The notes: generated by a model from the sequence alone, not told the origin. A stretch of DNA of 64,000 nt from Solirubrobacteraceae bacterium (GCA_017882445.1 JADGPK010000001.1:1-64000), one strand, 5' to 3'; shown: positions 26,180 to 35,526, counted from the stretch's first letter. Program-made: numbers and translations.

Positions 26180-27481
26180 TTGGCTAGCGACACGGCGACC
26201 CCGACCGTAGGGACCGCGGCGCAGCGGCGCGCGGACCTGCGCAACTACGTCCTCGTGACCGGGGCGTACTGGACGGACACGCTCGTCGACGGGGCGACGC
26301 GGACGCTCGTGCTGTTCTACTTCGACCGGCTCGGCTACAGCCCGCTGCAGGTCGCCTCGCTTTTCGTGCTCTACGAGGTCGCGGGCATCGTCACGAACCT
26401 CGTCGGGGGCTGGCTCGCGACCCGCCTGGGCCTGAAGATCACGCTCTTCATTGGTCTAGCCATCCAGATCGTGGCGCTTGGCATGCTGGGCTTCGCGCCG
26501 GCGTCGCTGCTGGTGGTTCCCTACGTGATGGCCTCCCAGGCACTCTCGGGCATCGCGAAGGACCTGAACAAGATGAGCTCCAAGAGCGCCGTCAAGATGG
26601 TCGTGCCCGCGGGCGATGAGTCATCGCTGTATCGATGGGTCGCGATCCTGACGGGGTCGAAGAACGCGCTGAAGGGCGTCGGCTTCTTCCTCGGCGGCCT
26701 GCTGCTCACGCTCGTCGGCTTCCAGGCAGCGCTGCTGACCCTCGCGGCGCTGGTGCTCACCGCCCTGGTCCTGACCTCGAGCTTGATGCGTGGCCACCTC
26801 GGGCGCCCTGACGCGAGCGCGAAGTTCACGCAGATGTTCTCCAACAACCGCGCGGTCAACGTTCTCGCAGCCGCACGCGTCTTCCTGTTCGCGGCGCGCG
26901 ACGTGTGGTTCGTGGTCGGCTTGCCGTTCTTCCTGTACTCCGTCCTGGGCTGGACGTTCTGGCAGGTGGGGACCCTCCTTGCCGTGTGGGTGATCGGCTA
27001 CGGGGCCGTGCAGGCGGCCGCGCCGCGCTTCGTCCGCCGCCGTGTGGCCGGCGCCGGCGGCGGCGAGCCCGACGGCAGGACAGCGATCTGGCTGGCGTTC
27101 GGCCTGTCGGCGTGTCCCGCCGCGATCGCGCTGGCGCTGACCGCGCACGTCGACGCGACGATCGCGATCGTCGGCGGGCTGATCCCCTTTGGCGTCGCGT
27201 TCGCGATCAACTCGGCGGTCCACTCCTACCTCATCCTCGCCTACGCCGACAACGACAAGGTGGCCATGAACGTCGGCTTCTACTACACGGCCAACGCGGG
27301 CGGGCGCCTCGCCGGAACCGTCCTTTCAGGACTGATCTACGAATGGCGCGGACTGACCGCCTGCCTGTGGACGTCGGCAGGGTTCGTCCTCGCGGCCGGT
27401 CTGCTGTCGCTCCTGCTGCCCGCGGCTCGCCCGCGCGGGTCGCGGCGGGGCCCGGCGGTCGGCTACTCGATGTCCGGCTGA
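26180..27481 (+). CDS. arsJ: ArsJ-type organoarsenical efflux MFS transporter
   Basis: 433 residues from TTG 26180, chosen for GAGGG 6 bp upstream and because residues just after it match the family start; a longer frame would run antisense through arsR. Twelve transmembrane helices are expected. Diagnostic ArsJ segments are YVLVTGAYWTDTLVDGATR, ALSGIAKDLNKMSSKSAVK and RWVAILTGSKNALKGVGFF. Known role: export of 1-arseno-3-phosphoglycerate, formed by a dedicated GAPDH from arsenate, giving arsenate resistance. No GAPDH gene is adjacent here. It diverges from arsR-arsM and is probably under the same operator. Confidence 0.9.
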   Translation: MASDTATPTVGTAAQRRADLRNYVLVTGAYWTDTLVDGATRTLVLFYFDRLGYSPLQVASLFVLYEVAGIVTNLVGGWLATRLGLKITLFIGLAIQIVALGMLGFAPASLLVVPYVMASQALSGIAKDLNKMSSKSAVKMVVPAGDESSLYRWVAILTGSKNALKGVGFFLGGLLLTLVGFQAALLTLAALVLTALVLTSSLMRGHLGRPDASAKFTQMFSNNRAVNVLAAARVFLFAARDVWFVVGLPFFLYSVLGWTFWQVGTLLAVWVIGYGAVQAAAPRFVRRRVAGAGGGEPDGRTAIWLAFGLSACPAAIALALTAHVDATIAIVGGLIPFGVAFAINSAVHSYLILAYADNDKVAMNVGFYYTANAGGRLAGTVLSGLIYEWRGLTACLWTSAGFVLAAGLLSLLLPAARPRGSRRGPAVGYSMSG

Positions 27482-28389
27482 GGGGTGATGTCGGTGGGCG
27501 CGAGATCCGCGATCGCGCTCGAGCTCTGCCACGGGCGTCTGTATGCCAGCCAGCTCGAAGCGCCGATGAGCAGCGCGGCGCACAGGATCCACCCCAACGT
27601 CGTCGCGCCGACGCCGACGTACTTCAGGCCGGAGGCGGCGACTACGAACGTGATCACCGGTCTGATGTAGCGATCAGGGGCGCTCGAGGACAAGAGCGAA
27701 CCGACCAGCACGGCCGGCACGCTGCCGATGACCAACGATGTCGTGACCCCGAATTCGACGTGGCCAAAGGCCAATGCTCCGAGCGCGGCGGCGACCGTCA
27801 GTGGCACCGCCTGGCTCAGGTCGGTGCCGACGAGTTGCTTGGCGCCGATGGTGGGGTAGAGGAAGAGCAGCAGGATGATCATCAGCGACCCCGACCCGAC
27901 CGAGGTCATGCCGACGACGACTCCGCCGATCAGCCCGATCGCGACTGTGCGTGCCGGGTGCGGAACGATCTCGTGGACAACACCCGTGCGGCTCTCTCCG
28001 GTGCGTCGATCGAGGATGTAGCGCAGCACCATCGCCGCGGCGCCCAGCAGGAGCGCCGCGCCGAGGGCGGTCTCGATGTTCTGCTGGGCGGCCTTGGCGT
28101 GTCCCATGAGGTGCAGCAGGTAGGCGCCGACAAACGCCATCGGCACCGAACCGAGCACCATCCAGCCGACGAGGCGTCGGTTGACGGTCCCCTTGCGCAG
28201 ATGCACGGCGGCTCCGACCGGGCGCATCAGCACGGCCGCGACCAGGTCGCTGGAGATGGCAGCCGACGGCTTGACACCGAACAGGAGGATGAGCATCGGC
28301 GTCATCAGGGCGCCGCCTCCGGCACCGGTCATGCCGACCATGAACCCGACGACGGCACCACCAAGAACTATGTATGGATCGACGTGCAT
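27463..28389 (-). CDS. TauE/SafE-family sulfite exporter-like permease
   Basis: 308 residues with about eight transmembrane helices. The two family repeats begin GGAVVGFMVGMTGAGGGALMT and GLIGGVVVGMTSVGSGSLMI, the Gly-rich half-helices of TauE/SafE (DUF81) permeases. Members move sulfite, sulfoacetate or other anions; the substrate here is unknown. The 3' end overlaps the convergent arsJ by 19 bp. Proximity to ars genes may be incidental. Confidence 0.88.
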   Translation of the reverse strand: MHVDPYIVLGGAVVGFMVGMTGAGGGALMTPMLILLFGVKPSAAISSDLVAAVLMRPVGAAVHLRKGTVNRRLVGWMVLGSVPMAFVGAYLLHLMGHAKAAQQNIETALGAALLLGAAAMVLRYILDRRTGESRTGVVHEIVPHPARTVAIGLIGGVVVGMTSVGSGSLMIILLLFLYPTIGAKQLVGTDLSQAVPLTVAAALGALAFGHVEFGVTTSLVIGSVPAVLVGSLLSSSAPDRYIRPVITFVVAASGLKYVGVGATTLGWILCAALLIGASSWLAYRRPWQSSSAIADLAPTDITPQPDIE

Positions 28390-28565
28390 TTGGCGGTTGC
28401 GGCCAGCGGGTCGGACAGCCTGCGATCAGGCTTCCCAGTGCCGCTCGCCCGCGGGGCTGGACACCATAGACGAATCTCCGGCCTGGCATGTGCGGCCGAT
28501 CGCGTCACGTAACGGTGGCGATCTCTCAAACGGTGGCAAGAAATCAACCCGCCCGCGGGAGGGTC
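28390..28565. other. Intergenic region with no recognised gene
   Basis: First part of the 458-bp gap between the TauE/SafE gene (minus) and the polysaccharide operon (plus). It must hold the permease promoter, but I see no convincing hexamers, repeat or hairpin. The second part of the gap (28566-28847) holds the promoter, leader and mini-ORF listed separately. Confidence 0.5.
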
Positions 28566-28594
28566 TTGCTTTAGGTGCATCTTGTGTTTATGAT
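28566..28594 (+). promoter_or_regulatory. Strong sigma-70-type promoter of the polysaccharide operon
   Basis: -35 TTGCTT (28566-28571), 17-bp spacer, -10 TATGAT (28589-28594). The predicted start near 28601 leaves an mRNA leader of about 245 bases before the epimerase gene. The leader contains a possible 64-codon frame (28657-28851) that ends at the same TGA as the mini-ORF at 28828; its translation is uncertain because no good ribosome site precedes it. Confidence 0.7.
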
Positions 28595-28827
28595 GCGAGA
28601 CGTTCGTTAGTGGGGATCACGAAATCTCGACATTTGTTGGGGTTGCTTGGGTCGAGATGGAGGCCTGGGTCGTGGGCAAGGAGGCGGGAGTCGCTGTGAG
28701 TGTGGAGACCGGAGGGGGAACGGAGAAGGGGGTAGCGTGGGGCCCGCCTCTGGCTGGCTCGCGCGGATTCCTGGGGCTCGCCGGCCGGCGTCGGGTGATC
28801 GCTCCGGGGATCGCGGAGGATCGTTCG

Positions 28828-28851
28828 ATGAAGGTGGGGGATGCTCGATGA
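28828..28851 (+). CDS. 7-codon leader mini-ORF coupled to the epimerase gene
   Basis: ATG 28828 follows GGAGGA (28815-28820) at an ideal 7-bp spacing and encodes MKVGDAR. Its stop TGA overlaps the epimerase start as ATGA. The 12 bases TCGATGAAGGTG at 28825-28836 recur at 28845-28856, so the mini-ORF starts on a 20-bp-spaced copy of the real start region. Terminating ribosomes could reinitiate on the main gene. Translation is predicted, not shown. Confidence 0.5.
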   Translation: MKVGDAR

Positions 28852-29810
28852 AGGTGCTTGTCACCGGGGGCGCGGGCTTCATCGGATCGCATCTCGCGGA
28901 CCGTCTCGTCGAGCTGGGCCATGACGTGCGGATCCTCGACAACTTCTCGACCGGCCGGCGGTCCAACCTCCAAGCTCTGGCCGGTCAGGTCGAGATCGTC
29001 GAGGGCGACATCCAGAGCGCAGAGCGCGCATACGCGGCGGTGCGCGGCTGCGAGGTCGTCTTCCACCAGGCCGCGCTGCCGTCGGTGCCGCGCTCGATCC
29101 AGGACCCGTTGACGAGCAACGCCTCCAACGTGACGGGCCTGCTCAACGTGATGCTCGCCGCGCGGGACGCCGGCGTGCGGCGTGTCATCTACGCCTCCTC
29201 CTCCTCGGTGTATGGCGCCAACCCCACGCTGCCCAAGAGCGAGGAGATGACGCCGATGCCGATCTCGCCATACGCGGTGGCGAAGCTCGCCGGCGAGGGC
29301 TACTGCCGCGCCTTCGGCGAGGTCTACGGCCTGCAGGCGGTCGCGATCCGCTACTTCAACGTTTTCGGACCCCGCCAGGATCCCCGCTCGCAGTATGCGG
29401 CGGTCATCCCTAACTTCATCACGGCGCTGATGCGCGGCGAGCGCCCGACGATCTACGGCGACGGCGAGCAGTCGCGCGACTTCACCTACGTGCAGAACGT
29501 GGTCGAGGCGAACGTGCTGGCGGCCGGCGCGCCCGAAGCGACGGGTGGCGTCTACAACGTCGCCTGCGGCGTTCGCGTGACGCTGAACGGCCTGTTCGCC
29601 GAGTTGTGCGACCTGCTCGCCAGCCAGATCGAGCCCATCTACTCCGATCCCCGTGCGGGTGACGTGCCCCATTCGCTCGCCGACATCTCGGCGGCCGGGC
29701 GGGACCTCGGCTATGAGCCCACCGTGCTCTTGCGCGAGGGGCTCGACCGCACGATCCAGTACCTGCGGGAGGAGCTCGCCGCTCAGGCGGGGCTCGTGCA
29801 CGCGTCATGA
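28848..29810 (+). CDS. NAD-dependent nucleotide-sugar epimerase
   Basis: 320 residues from ATG 28848. Extended SDR: NAD-binding GGAGFIGSH at 8-16, catalytic Ser region YASSSSVYG and catalytic YAVAK. RYFNVFGPRQDP and TIYGDGEQSRDFTYV are typical of UDP-glucose / UDP-N-acetylglucosamine 4-epimerases of the GalE/WbpP group. A likely product is a UDP-4-epi-hexose(amine) precursor for the next enzyme, a phosphoglycosyl transferase, whose start overlaps this stop as ATGA. The exact sugar cannot be read from sequence. Confidence 0.88.
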   Translation: MKVLVTGGAGFIGSHLADRLVELGHDVRILDNFSTGRRSNLQALAGQVEIVEGDIQSAERAYAAVRGCEVVFHQAALPSVPRSIQDPLTSNASNVTGLLNVMLAARDAGVRRVIYASSSSVYGANPTLPKSEEMTPMPISPYAVAKLAGEGYCRAFGEVYGLQAVAIRYFNVFGPRQDPRSQYAAVIPNFITALMRGERPTIYGDGEQSRDFTYVQNVVEANVLAAGAPEATGGVYNVACGVRVTLNGLFAELCDLLASQIEPIYSDPRAGDVPHSLADISAAGRDLGYEPTVLLREGLDRTIQYLREELAAQAGLVHAS

Positions 29811-31021
29811 GCCACACGCCGGTTCTGATCGCGACCGTCGCGCTCGCGGCGCTGTTCGCGGAGCGCGGCGGGCTGCTGGCGATGCGTGTGGCCAGAGGGA
29901 CGAGCTTCATGGACCAACCGGGCGGCCACAAGGCGCACGGGATGTCCACTCCCTATCTGGGGGGCGTGGCGGTGCTGCTCGCGCTGCTGGCGGCGGTGGA
30001 CCTTGCCAGCAGTGCCGCGATCGTCCACCTGCTGGTCATCCTGCTGTGCGCGGTCCTGCTCGCGATCGTAGGCACGATCGACGATCGCCTCACTGTCTCG
30101 CCGTACTGGCGTCTGCTGGCGGAGGCGATCGCGGCGGTCGCTGTGTGGGCGTCGCACCTCGGCTTCACCGTGTTCGACTCCGGCGCGCTCAACCTGGTGT
30201 TGACGGTTGTGTGGGTGATAGGGGTGGTCAACGCGTTCAATCTCTTCGACAACCTCGACGGGGCGTGCGCGAGCATGGCTTGCGTTTCGGCGACGGGCGC
30301 CGGCGTGCTCGGCCTGCTCCACGCAGAGTGGCATCTGGCCGTCCTCGGATTTGCCATCGCGGGGTCGTGCGGAGGCTTCCTGCGCCACAATCTCGCCGCG
30401 CCGGCACGGATCTTCCTCGGCGACGGGGGCAGCATGCCGCTGGGATTCCTCATCGCCTGCCTGGCGATGGCGACGACCGGCGGCCGTGGCCTGGGCGCGA
30501 CGGAGCTGCTCGAGTGCGGGCTGCTGGCGGGACTGCCCGTGCTCGACACGACGCTCGTCGTGATCTCGCGCAGGCGTCGCGGTGCGAGCGTCCTCACGGG
30601 TGGCCGCGACCATCTCACGCATAGGCTGCTGACGCGGCTCCACGCCCCCTGGAGGGTGGCGCTGGTGCTCGCGGCCGTTCAGGCCGCGCTCGGCGCGCTT
30701 GCGCTGATCGGGGACGCGTACGGGCCAGGCGCGCTGATCGCCTTCGGTTTCGTGGCGATCGCGCTCGGCGTCATCGCGATCGCCGTGCTCGAGTCGCCGA
30801 GCTGGGCGCCCTCGGCGGCCGCCGACGTCCTGCAACAGGATGCCCCTGCGAGGGCGCTCGCGGCCGCAGGTCATGTCGGCAACGGGAAGCTCGTTCGTGA
30901 CGGCGGGCTCGCGGCCGCCGGCCATACCGGAAGCCGGAAGCTCATTCGCGGCGGTGGGCTCGCCGAGCCGGCGGGCCTGAGCATGCAAGCGGGGCCCGGC
31001 GCGTCGGTCGACTTCGTGTGA
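29807..31021 (+). CDS. WecA/MraY-family phosphoglycosyl transferase
   Basis: 404 residues with about ten transmembrane helices. Cytoplasmic motifs of polyprenyl-phosphate N-acetylhexosamine-1-phosphate transferases are present: DQPGGHKAHG near the start, the DD motif in GTIDDRL, NAFNLFDNLDG, FLGDGGSMPLG and GGRDHLTHRL in place of the HIHH loop. It would load the first sugar phosphate onto undecaprenyl phosphate, initiating the glycan made by this locus. The C-terminal about 60 residues hold two near-identical 17-residue repeats and lie beyond the membrane domain. Start and stop overlap both neighbours as ATGA/GTGA. Confidence 0.9.
   Translation: MSHTPVLIATVALAALFAERGGLLAMRVARGTSFMDQPGGHKAHGMSTPYLGGVAVLLALLAAVDLASSAAIVHLLVILLCAVLLAIVGTIDDRLTVSPYWRLLAEAIAAVAVWASHLGFTVFDSGALNLVLTVVWVIGVVNAFNLFDNLDGACASMACVSATGAGVLGLLHAEWHLAVLGFAIAGSCGGFLRHNLAAPARIFLGDGGSMPLGFLIACLAMATTGGRGLGATELLECGLLAGLPVLDTTLVVISRRRRGASVLTGGRDHLTHRLLTRLHAPWRVALVLAAVQAALGALALIGDAYGPGALIAFGFVAIALGVIAIAVLESPSWAPSAAADVLQQDAPARALAAAGHVGNGKLVRDGGLAAAGHTGSRKLIRGGGLAEPAGLSMQAGPGASVDFV
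30857..30970 (+). repeat. 51-bp tandem repeat in the phosphoglycosyl transferase tail
   Basis: Two copies (30857-30907, 30908-30958) and the start of a third (from 30959) repeat with a 51-bp period. Each encodes 17 residues of the form LAAAGHxGxxKLxRxGG. The period is a multiple of three, so the frame is kept and copy number could vary without breaking the protein. Confidence 0.8.
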
Positions 31022-32283
31022 CGGCGAGCCCGAGCATGGCGGGCGATCCGCCGATACGCGTGCTGAGGGTGATCGCACGCCTGAACATCGGCGGGCCCGC
31101 GATCCAGGCGATCTCGATGACACGACTGCTGGACGAGCGTGGATATGAGACGACGCTCGTGCGCGGCAGCGAGGAGCCGGACGAGGGCTCGATGGACGGC
31201 CTGGCCGAGAAGCTGGATGTGCGTCCGCTCTACGTGCCCTCCCTGCGACGCAATCCCGGCTGGCACGACGTGCGCGCGCTGGCGGCGCTAGTGGGAATCG
31301 TGGCACGCGAGCGTCCGCGGATCGTGCACACGCACGCCGCCAAGGCGGGCACCCTCGGACGTGTCGCGGCGATCCTCGCCCCCGGGCGCTCGGAGCGGGT
31401 GCTCGTGCACACCTTCCACGGTCACTCGCTGAGCGGCTACTTCTCCTCTCCGACGGCACGCGTGTACCTGACCATCGAGAGGTTCCTCGCCAGGAGGACG
31501 GACCGGCTGATCGCCGTCTCCGAGGAGGTGCGCGACGATCTGGTGGCGCTGGGCGTCGCGCCGGCCGAGCGCTTCGAGGTGATCCGCCTCGGCTTCGATC
31601 TCGCTCCCTTCACGGTCGGCGAGCCGGAACGTTCGCGGCGGGGAGCGGCCGTGCGAGCGGAGCTCGGCATCCCCGAGGACGCGCGGCTGGTGACGCTGAT
31701 CGCCCGGCTTGTGCCGATCAAGCGCGTCGACCGTTTCCTGCGGGTCGCGCGGCGGCTTGCCGACCGCGAGGACGTCCGCTTCCTGATCGTGGGGGACGGG
31801 GAGCTGCGCGACGAGGTGCGCGCGGGCGAGGATGCCAGGGCGCTCGGTGAGCGCGTGACGTGGGCGGGATTTCGCGGGGACATGCCGGACGTCTGCTTCG
31901 CCAGCGACGTGGTTGTTCTCACCTCCGACAACGAGGGCACCCCAGTCAGCCTGATCGAGGCGCTCGCCGCGGCCACGCCTGTCGTCAGCACGAATGTAGG
32001 AGGCGTCGCGTCCGTGGTGCGCGACGGGCAGACCGGTCTGCTCGCCGATCGCGATGACGACGAGGGCCTGGCGGATGCGATCGAGCGCCTGCTCGACGAT
32101 GCCCAGACGGCCGAGCAGCTGGCCGCCGAGGGTCAGAGGCACGCTCTGCGCACGTTCGATCAGCAGCGGCTCGTGGACGACCTCGACGGTCTCTACCGGC
32201 GGCTGCTCGCGGAGGACCGAGCCGCCGCTTCCAAGCCGGCCTCGCGCCGGCGGCAGGCTGCCGTCCAAAGGGCCCAGCGGTAG
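31018..32283 (+). CDS. Family 4 glycosyltransferase
   Basis: 421 residues, GT-B fold. The N-terminal acceptor domain opens with RVLRVIARLNIGGPAIQA. The C-terminal donor domain has LIARLVPIKRVDRFLR, IVGDGELRDEV and the E-x7-E motif in NEGTPVSLIEALAAATPVVS. The GTG start overlaps the previous stop as GTGA. It probably adds the second sugar to the lipid-linked primer in the cytoplasm. An Arg/Ala-rich tail (about 400-421) is likely disordered. Confidence 0.9.
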   Translation: MTASPSMAGDPPIRVLRVIARLNIGGPAIQAISMTRLLDERGYETTLVRGSEEPDEGSMDGLAEKLDVRPLYVPSLRRNPGWHDVRALAALVGIVARERPRIVHTHAAKAGTLGRVAAILAPGRSERVLVHTFHGHSLSGYFSSPTARVYLTIERFLARRTDRLIAVSEEVRDDLVALGVAPAERFEVIRLGFDLAPFTVGEPERSRRGAAVRAELGIPEDARLVTLIARLVPIKRVDRFLRVARRLADREDVRFLIVGDGELRDEVRAGEDARALGERVTWAGFRGDMPDVCFASDVVVLTSDNEGTPVSLIEALAAATPVVSTNVGGVASVVRDGQTGLLADRDDDEGLADAIERLLDDAQTAEQLAAEGQRHALRTFDQQRLVDDLDGLYRRLLAEDRAAASKPASRRRQAAVQRAQR

Positions 32284-32404
32284 GCGCGTCGCACCCGATC
32301 GAGTACGGCGAAAAGCACGACAGCGCGGGGGCCTAAAGGCACGACGCGTCGCGTCCAATGACCACATTGTTGTCGGGCCCTTCCGTCCACAGGGGTTTCA
32401 AGCC

Positions 32405-32911
32405 ATGAGTAGATCGACCGGCTTGCGCATCACCTCCATGATCGCTGCGCTGGCCGCGCTGATGGTCACGGCTGCGCCGGCGCTGGCCGGAGAAGCATCA
32501 CCGAGCGTCACAGACGAATCACTCAGCACAACACCGGAGCTGAGCCTGAGCGCTCAGGGCCCGGTGCCGGCCGGGCAGCCGCTGCAGTTCAGCGGCTCGA
32601 GCTCCTACGCATCCTCCGAACAGCTGTATCTGACGGTGTTCGCACTTCCCGCCAGTCACTGCCCGGCCGGGCCCGCGGTTCCGTCGGGAGCCAACCGGAT
32701 CATGGCCAAAGACGAGGTGGACGACTTCGTATCGATAACCGACCTGTCGGGCAACCTGAAGGTGTCGGGCCAGTGGTACCTGTGCGGCTATCTGACCAAC
32801 TCATCGTCGGCGATCCTCGTCTCCTCGAGCGTGCCGTTCACGGTCACCGGATCAGTCAAGGCCCACAGCAAAAGGCGCGCCTCCCGCCACAAAGACGGCA
32901 GGCGTCGCTAG
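32405..32911 (+). CDS. Small secreted protein of unknown function
   Basis: 168 residues from ATG 32405. A signal peptide (about 1-29, cleavage after APALA) precedes a beta-rich, Ser-rich domain with two cysteines (SHCPAG and WYLCGYL) that could form a disulfide. The C-terminus is strongly basic, with KRRASRHKDGRRR, and could bind acidic surface polymer. The gene is separated from the GT4 gene by 121 bp and likely has its own promoter, though none is clear. I do not recognise a family. Confidence 0.65.
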   Translation: MSRSTGLRITSMIAALAALMVTAAPALAGEASPSVTDESLSTTPELSLSAQGPVPAGQPLQFSGSSSYASSEQLYLTVFALPASHCPAGPAVPSGANRIMAKDEVDDFVSITDLSGNLKVSGQWYLCGYLTNSSSAILVSSSVPFTVTGSVKAHSKRRASRHKDGRRR

Positions 32912-32970
32912 TGTCCTGACACGCGTACCGATCGTTTTCCCTCATGCCGGGCGGCGCAAACTCACCATGG

Positions 32971-34842
32971 TCACCCCTCCCGCCGCAGGAACACCTCGAG
33001 CGTGAGCAGCGTCCAGATCGCGTGCCCGTGGTTGCGGGCGCGTGAGTCGTGCTCAGCGAGCAGCCGATCCAGCGCAGCAGGCGCGAGGTGCCGCTTGACG
33101 CGAGCGTCCGCCGCGCCCAGGGTGGCGCCCAGGTAGGCACGTAGATCCCCACGGAACCAGCGGTCGAGCGGGACGCTGAAGCCATGCTTGCGAAGTTTCG
33201 TCATCTCGGGTGGGAGTAGGTCCGCTGCGGAGGCGCGCAGCACGCGCTTCAGCGACAGGCCGCGTGCCTTCAATTGCGGACGCAGACCGCTCGTGAACGC
33301 GAGCAGCTCGGGATCCAGGAAGGGCGAGCGGACCTCCAGGCCATGCGCCATGCTCATCCGGTCCACCTTGGGCAGCAGGTCGTCAAGCAGATAGGTCCGC
33401 AGGTTGAGGTCGAGCAGGCGGTCGAGCGTGCGGGCGCCGTTCGATGAACCCCAGATGCGCCGGTAGCCCTCCGCTCCGTCGTCGTGATGGCCGTTGAGCA
33501 GCGCACGGCGCTCATGCTCCCCCACATAGCTGATCCACGCACCGTATGCATCCGGCAACCCGCGCTCAGCGACGCGGGCGAAGCGCTGCAGGCTGGCGGC
33601 ACGCCCACGCAGGCTTCCCGCGGGAAGCATCTCCAGCCCACCCCGCAGCGCCCGCCGTGCGAGCGTGGGCAGCGCGGCAAAGCGCTGTGCAGCCAAGCCG
33701 GCGGCGAAGCGCTCATAGCCGGCGAAGAGCTCGTCGCCGCCGTCGCCGCACAGCGCCACGGTGACATGGCTCCGCGTGAGCTCGCTGAGCAGGTACGTCG
33801 GGATCGCGCTGGAGTCGCCGAACGGCTGGTCGTGGTGCCACACCAGGCGCTCCACGAGATCAACCGCGTCGGGCTTGACGACGAACTCGTGATGCTCGGT
33901 GTCATGCCGCTCGGCCACGAGCCGTGCGTAGGGACGCTCGTCGAAACCGTCCGTGTCCTCGAAGCCGATCGTAAACGTTTGCACCGGCCGGTCGATCTCC
34001 TGGGCCATGATCCCCACGATCGCGCTCGAGTCGATCCCTCCGCTCAGGAACGCTCCCAGCGGGACATCGGAGAGCAGCCGCCGGCGCACCGCCTTCTCCA
34101 GCAGCCGCCGCACCTCGCGGGCTGCATCCTCCATCGACAGATCAAGGTGCTCGACTCCATCGACGCCGGCGAGCGGCGGCGACCAGTAGCGCTCGATCCG
34201 CGGCTCGCGGCCGGGCTCCGCGATCAGCACGTGCCCGGGCGGCACGCTGCGGATGCCCTCGAAGAACGTGTCCGGCGTCGGCACGTAGCCGAACCTCAGA
34301 TAGGGCGCGATCGACGCCTCCCGCAACTCACGAGGCACGTGAGGGTTGGCCAGCACCGCCTTGATCTCGCTGCCGAACACCAGCCGGCCGGCGTGGTACC
34401 AGTAGTAGAGCGGCTTCTTGCCGAACCGGTCGCGACCGAGCACAAGCCGGCTGCGGCGGTCGTCCCACACCGCGAACGCGAACATGCCGTCCAGCCGCCT
34501 GGCCAACTCGGCATGCTCCACATCCTCGGCGAGATGGGCGATCACCTCCGTGTCGCCCTCGGTCGCGAACGCATGCCCCCGCTCGCGCAGCTCCTCACGC
34601 AGCTGCCTGTAGTTGTAAATCTCGCCGTTGAGCGCGACGCCGATTGTGCCGTCCTCGTTGGTGATAGGTGGGTCGCCGTGCTCCAGGTCGATCACCGACA
34701 GACGCGTCTGGCCGACCCACGCGAGCGGGCGGGCGAAGGCGCCTTCCGCGTCGGGGCCGCGGTGGCGCAGGCACTGCAGCTGGGCAGCGACGTGCCCTGG
34801 CGCGTCCTCACGCGGCCTGAGTTCGCCAGCTATGCCACACAT
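32971..34842 (-). CDS. asnB: Glutamine-hydrolysing asparagine synthetase-like amidotransferase
   Basis: 623 residues from ATG 34842, fixed by MCGIAGE, where Cys2 becomes the N-terminal nucleophile of the glutaminase domain (1-200). NGEIYNYRQLREEL, RHRGPD and GEIYNY pockets are intact. The synthetase domain has the PP-loop SGGIDSS and LCGDGGDELFAGY. In surface-polysaccharide loci, paralogues of this enzyme amidate uronic acid or other carboxylated residues; in others it simply makes asparagine. It ends a long minus-strand operon, so a glycan-linked role is plausible but inferred. Confidence 0.93.
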   Translation of the reverse strand: MCGIAGELRPREDAPGHVAAQLQCLRHRGPDAEGAFARPLAWVGQTRLSVIDLEHGDPPITNEDGTIGVALNGEIYNYRQLREELRERGHAFATEGDTEVIAHLAEDVEHAELARRLDGMFAFAVWDDRRSRLVLGRDRFGKKPLYYWYHAGRLVFGSEIKAVLANPHVPRELREASIAPYLRFGYVPTPDTFFEGIRSVPPGHVLIAEPGREPRIERYWSPPLAGVDGVEHLDLSMEDAAREVRRLLEKAVRRRLLSDVPLGAFLSGGIDSSAIVGIMAQEIDRPVQTFTIGFEDTDGFDERPYARLVAERHDTEHHEFVVKPDAVDLVERLVWHHDQPFGDSSAIPTYLLSELTRSHVTVALCGDGGDELFAGYERFAAGLAAQRFAALPTLARRALRGGLEMLPAGSLRGRAASLQRFARVAERGLPDAYGAWISYVGEHERRALLNGHHDDGAEGYRRIWGSSNGARTLDRLLDLNLRTYLLDDLLPKVDRMSMAHGLEVRSPFLDPELLAFTSGLRPQLKARGLSLKRVLRASAADLLPPEMTKLRKHGFSVPLDRWFRGDLRAYLGATLGAADARVKRHLAPAALDRLLAEHDSRARNHGHAIWTLLTLEVFLRREG

Positions 34843-34855
34843 AGAGCGAAAGCCA

Positions 34856-35521
34856 TCATGCCACCGAATGGAGCATCGCCGCCAGCTCGGGCGCCCAACG
34901 CTGATATGAGTAATGATGCTCGACGAAGTCGCGTGCAGTGGCGCCTCGCTGGCGCCGCTCCTGTGCGTCCTTGATGAGACATTCGAACGCGGGATGCCAC
35001 TCCTCCGCCGATGTCGCAAGCATGCCTCGGTCCTGCCCGATGAGCTCGCGATCGACGCCAACCGGACTGCCTATCGCGGGGACGCCAGCTGCGAAGTATT
35101 GACGGATCTTGTATCCGCACTTCCCGCGCGTCCACTCCGTGTCGGGCAGAGGCATGATTCCGATGTCGAAGGATGCCAGGTCGCTCCGCTCGGTAGCCAA
35201 TGACCACGGCCGATGCTCGATCCAGGGTGCGCTGATGGCGGGACCAGCACCCACCAGCGCGAGCTTGACTCTTTGATGAGTTCGGTTCAGGCTCTCGATC
35301 ACAGGAAGGACAGATAGCAGGTACGCGGTGGTCGTTTGGGAGCCGATCCATCCGATTGTGACCGTGTCCGCATCTTGGTGGATTCGGAGCTGGTGGCAAT
35401 CCGGATCCGAACTGTTTAGGTCTATAGCGGCTCGGCGACCGGCGGTGGTGAGGTAGTTGGCTGCCGAGACGGCGCCGGCCTGAGCAGGATTCGTTCGGTG
35501 GTTTTGCAGGGAAGTTTGCAT
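34856..35521 (-). pseudogene. N-terminally truncated glycosyltransferase
   Basis: From about 35435 down to 34856 the frame encodes only the C-terminal donor-binding half of a GT4-like enzyme: TVTIGWIGSQTTTAYLL, FDIGIMPLPDTEWTRGKCGYK and SPVGVDRELI. The usual 170-residue acceptor domain is missing. The first about 30 codons (to 35521) come from adjoining sequence that ends against an IS66-type transposase fragment. Insertion and deletion probably removed the 5' half. The remaining frame is free of stops, so decay may be recent. Confidence 0.7.
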
Positions 35522-35526
35522 CCGTC

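Noticed and set aside
28657-28851. 64-codon leader protein gene before the epimerase
   Set aside because: No good ribosome site and Gly/Val/Arg-rich sequence without domain; the shorter mini-ORF from 28828 explains the ATGA overlap better. Kept only as a remark.
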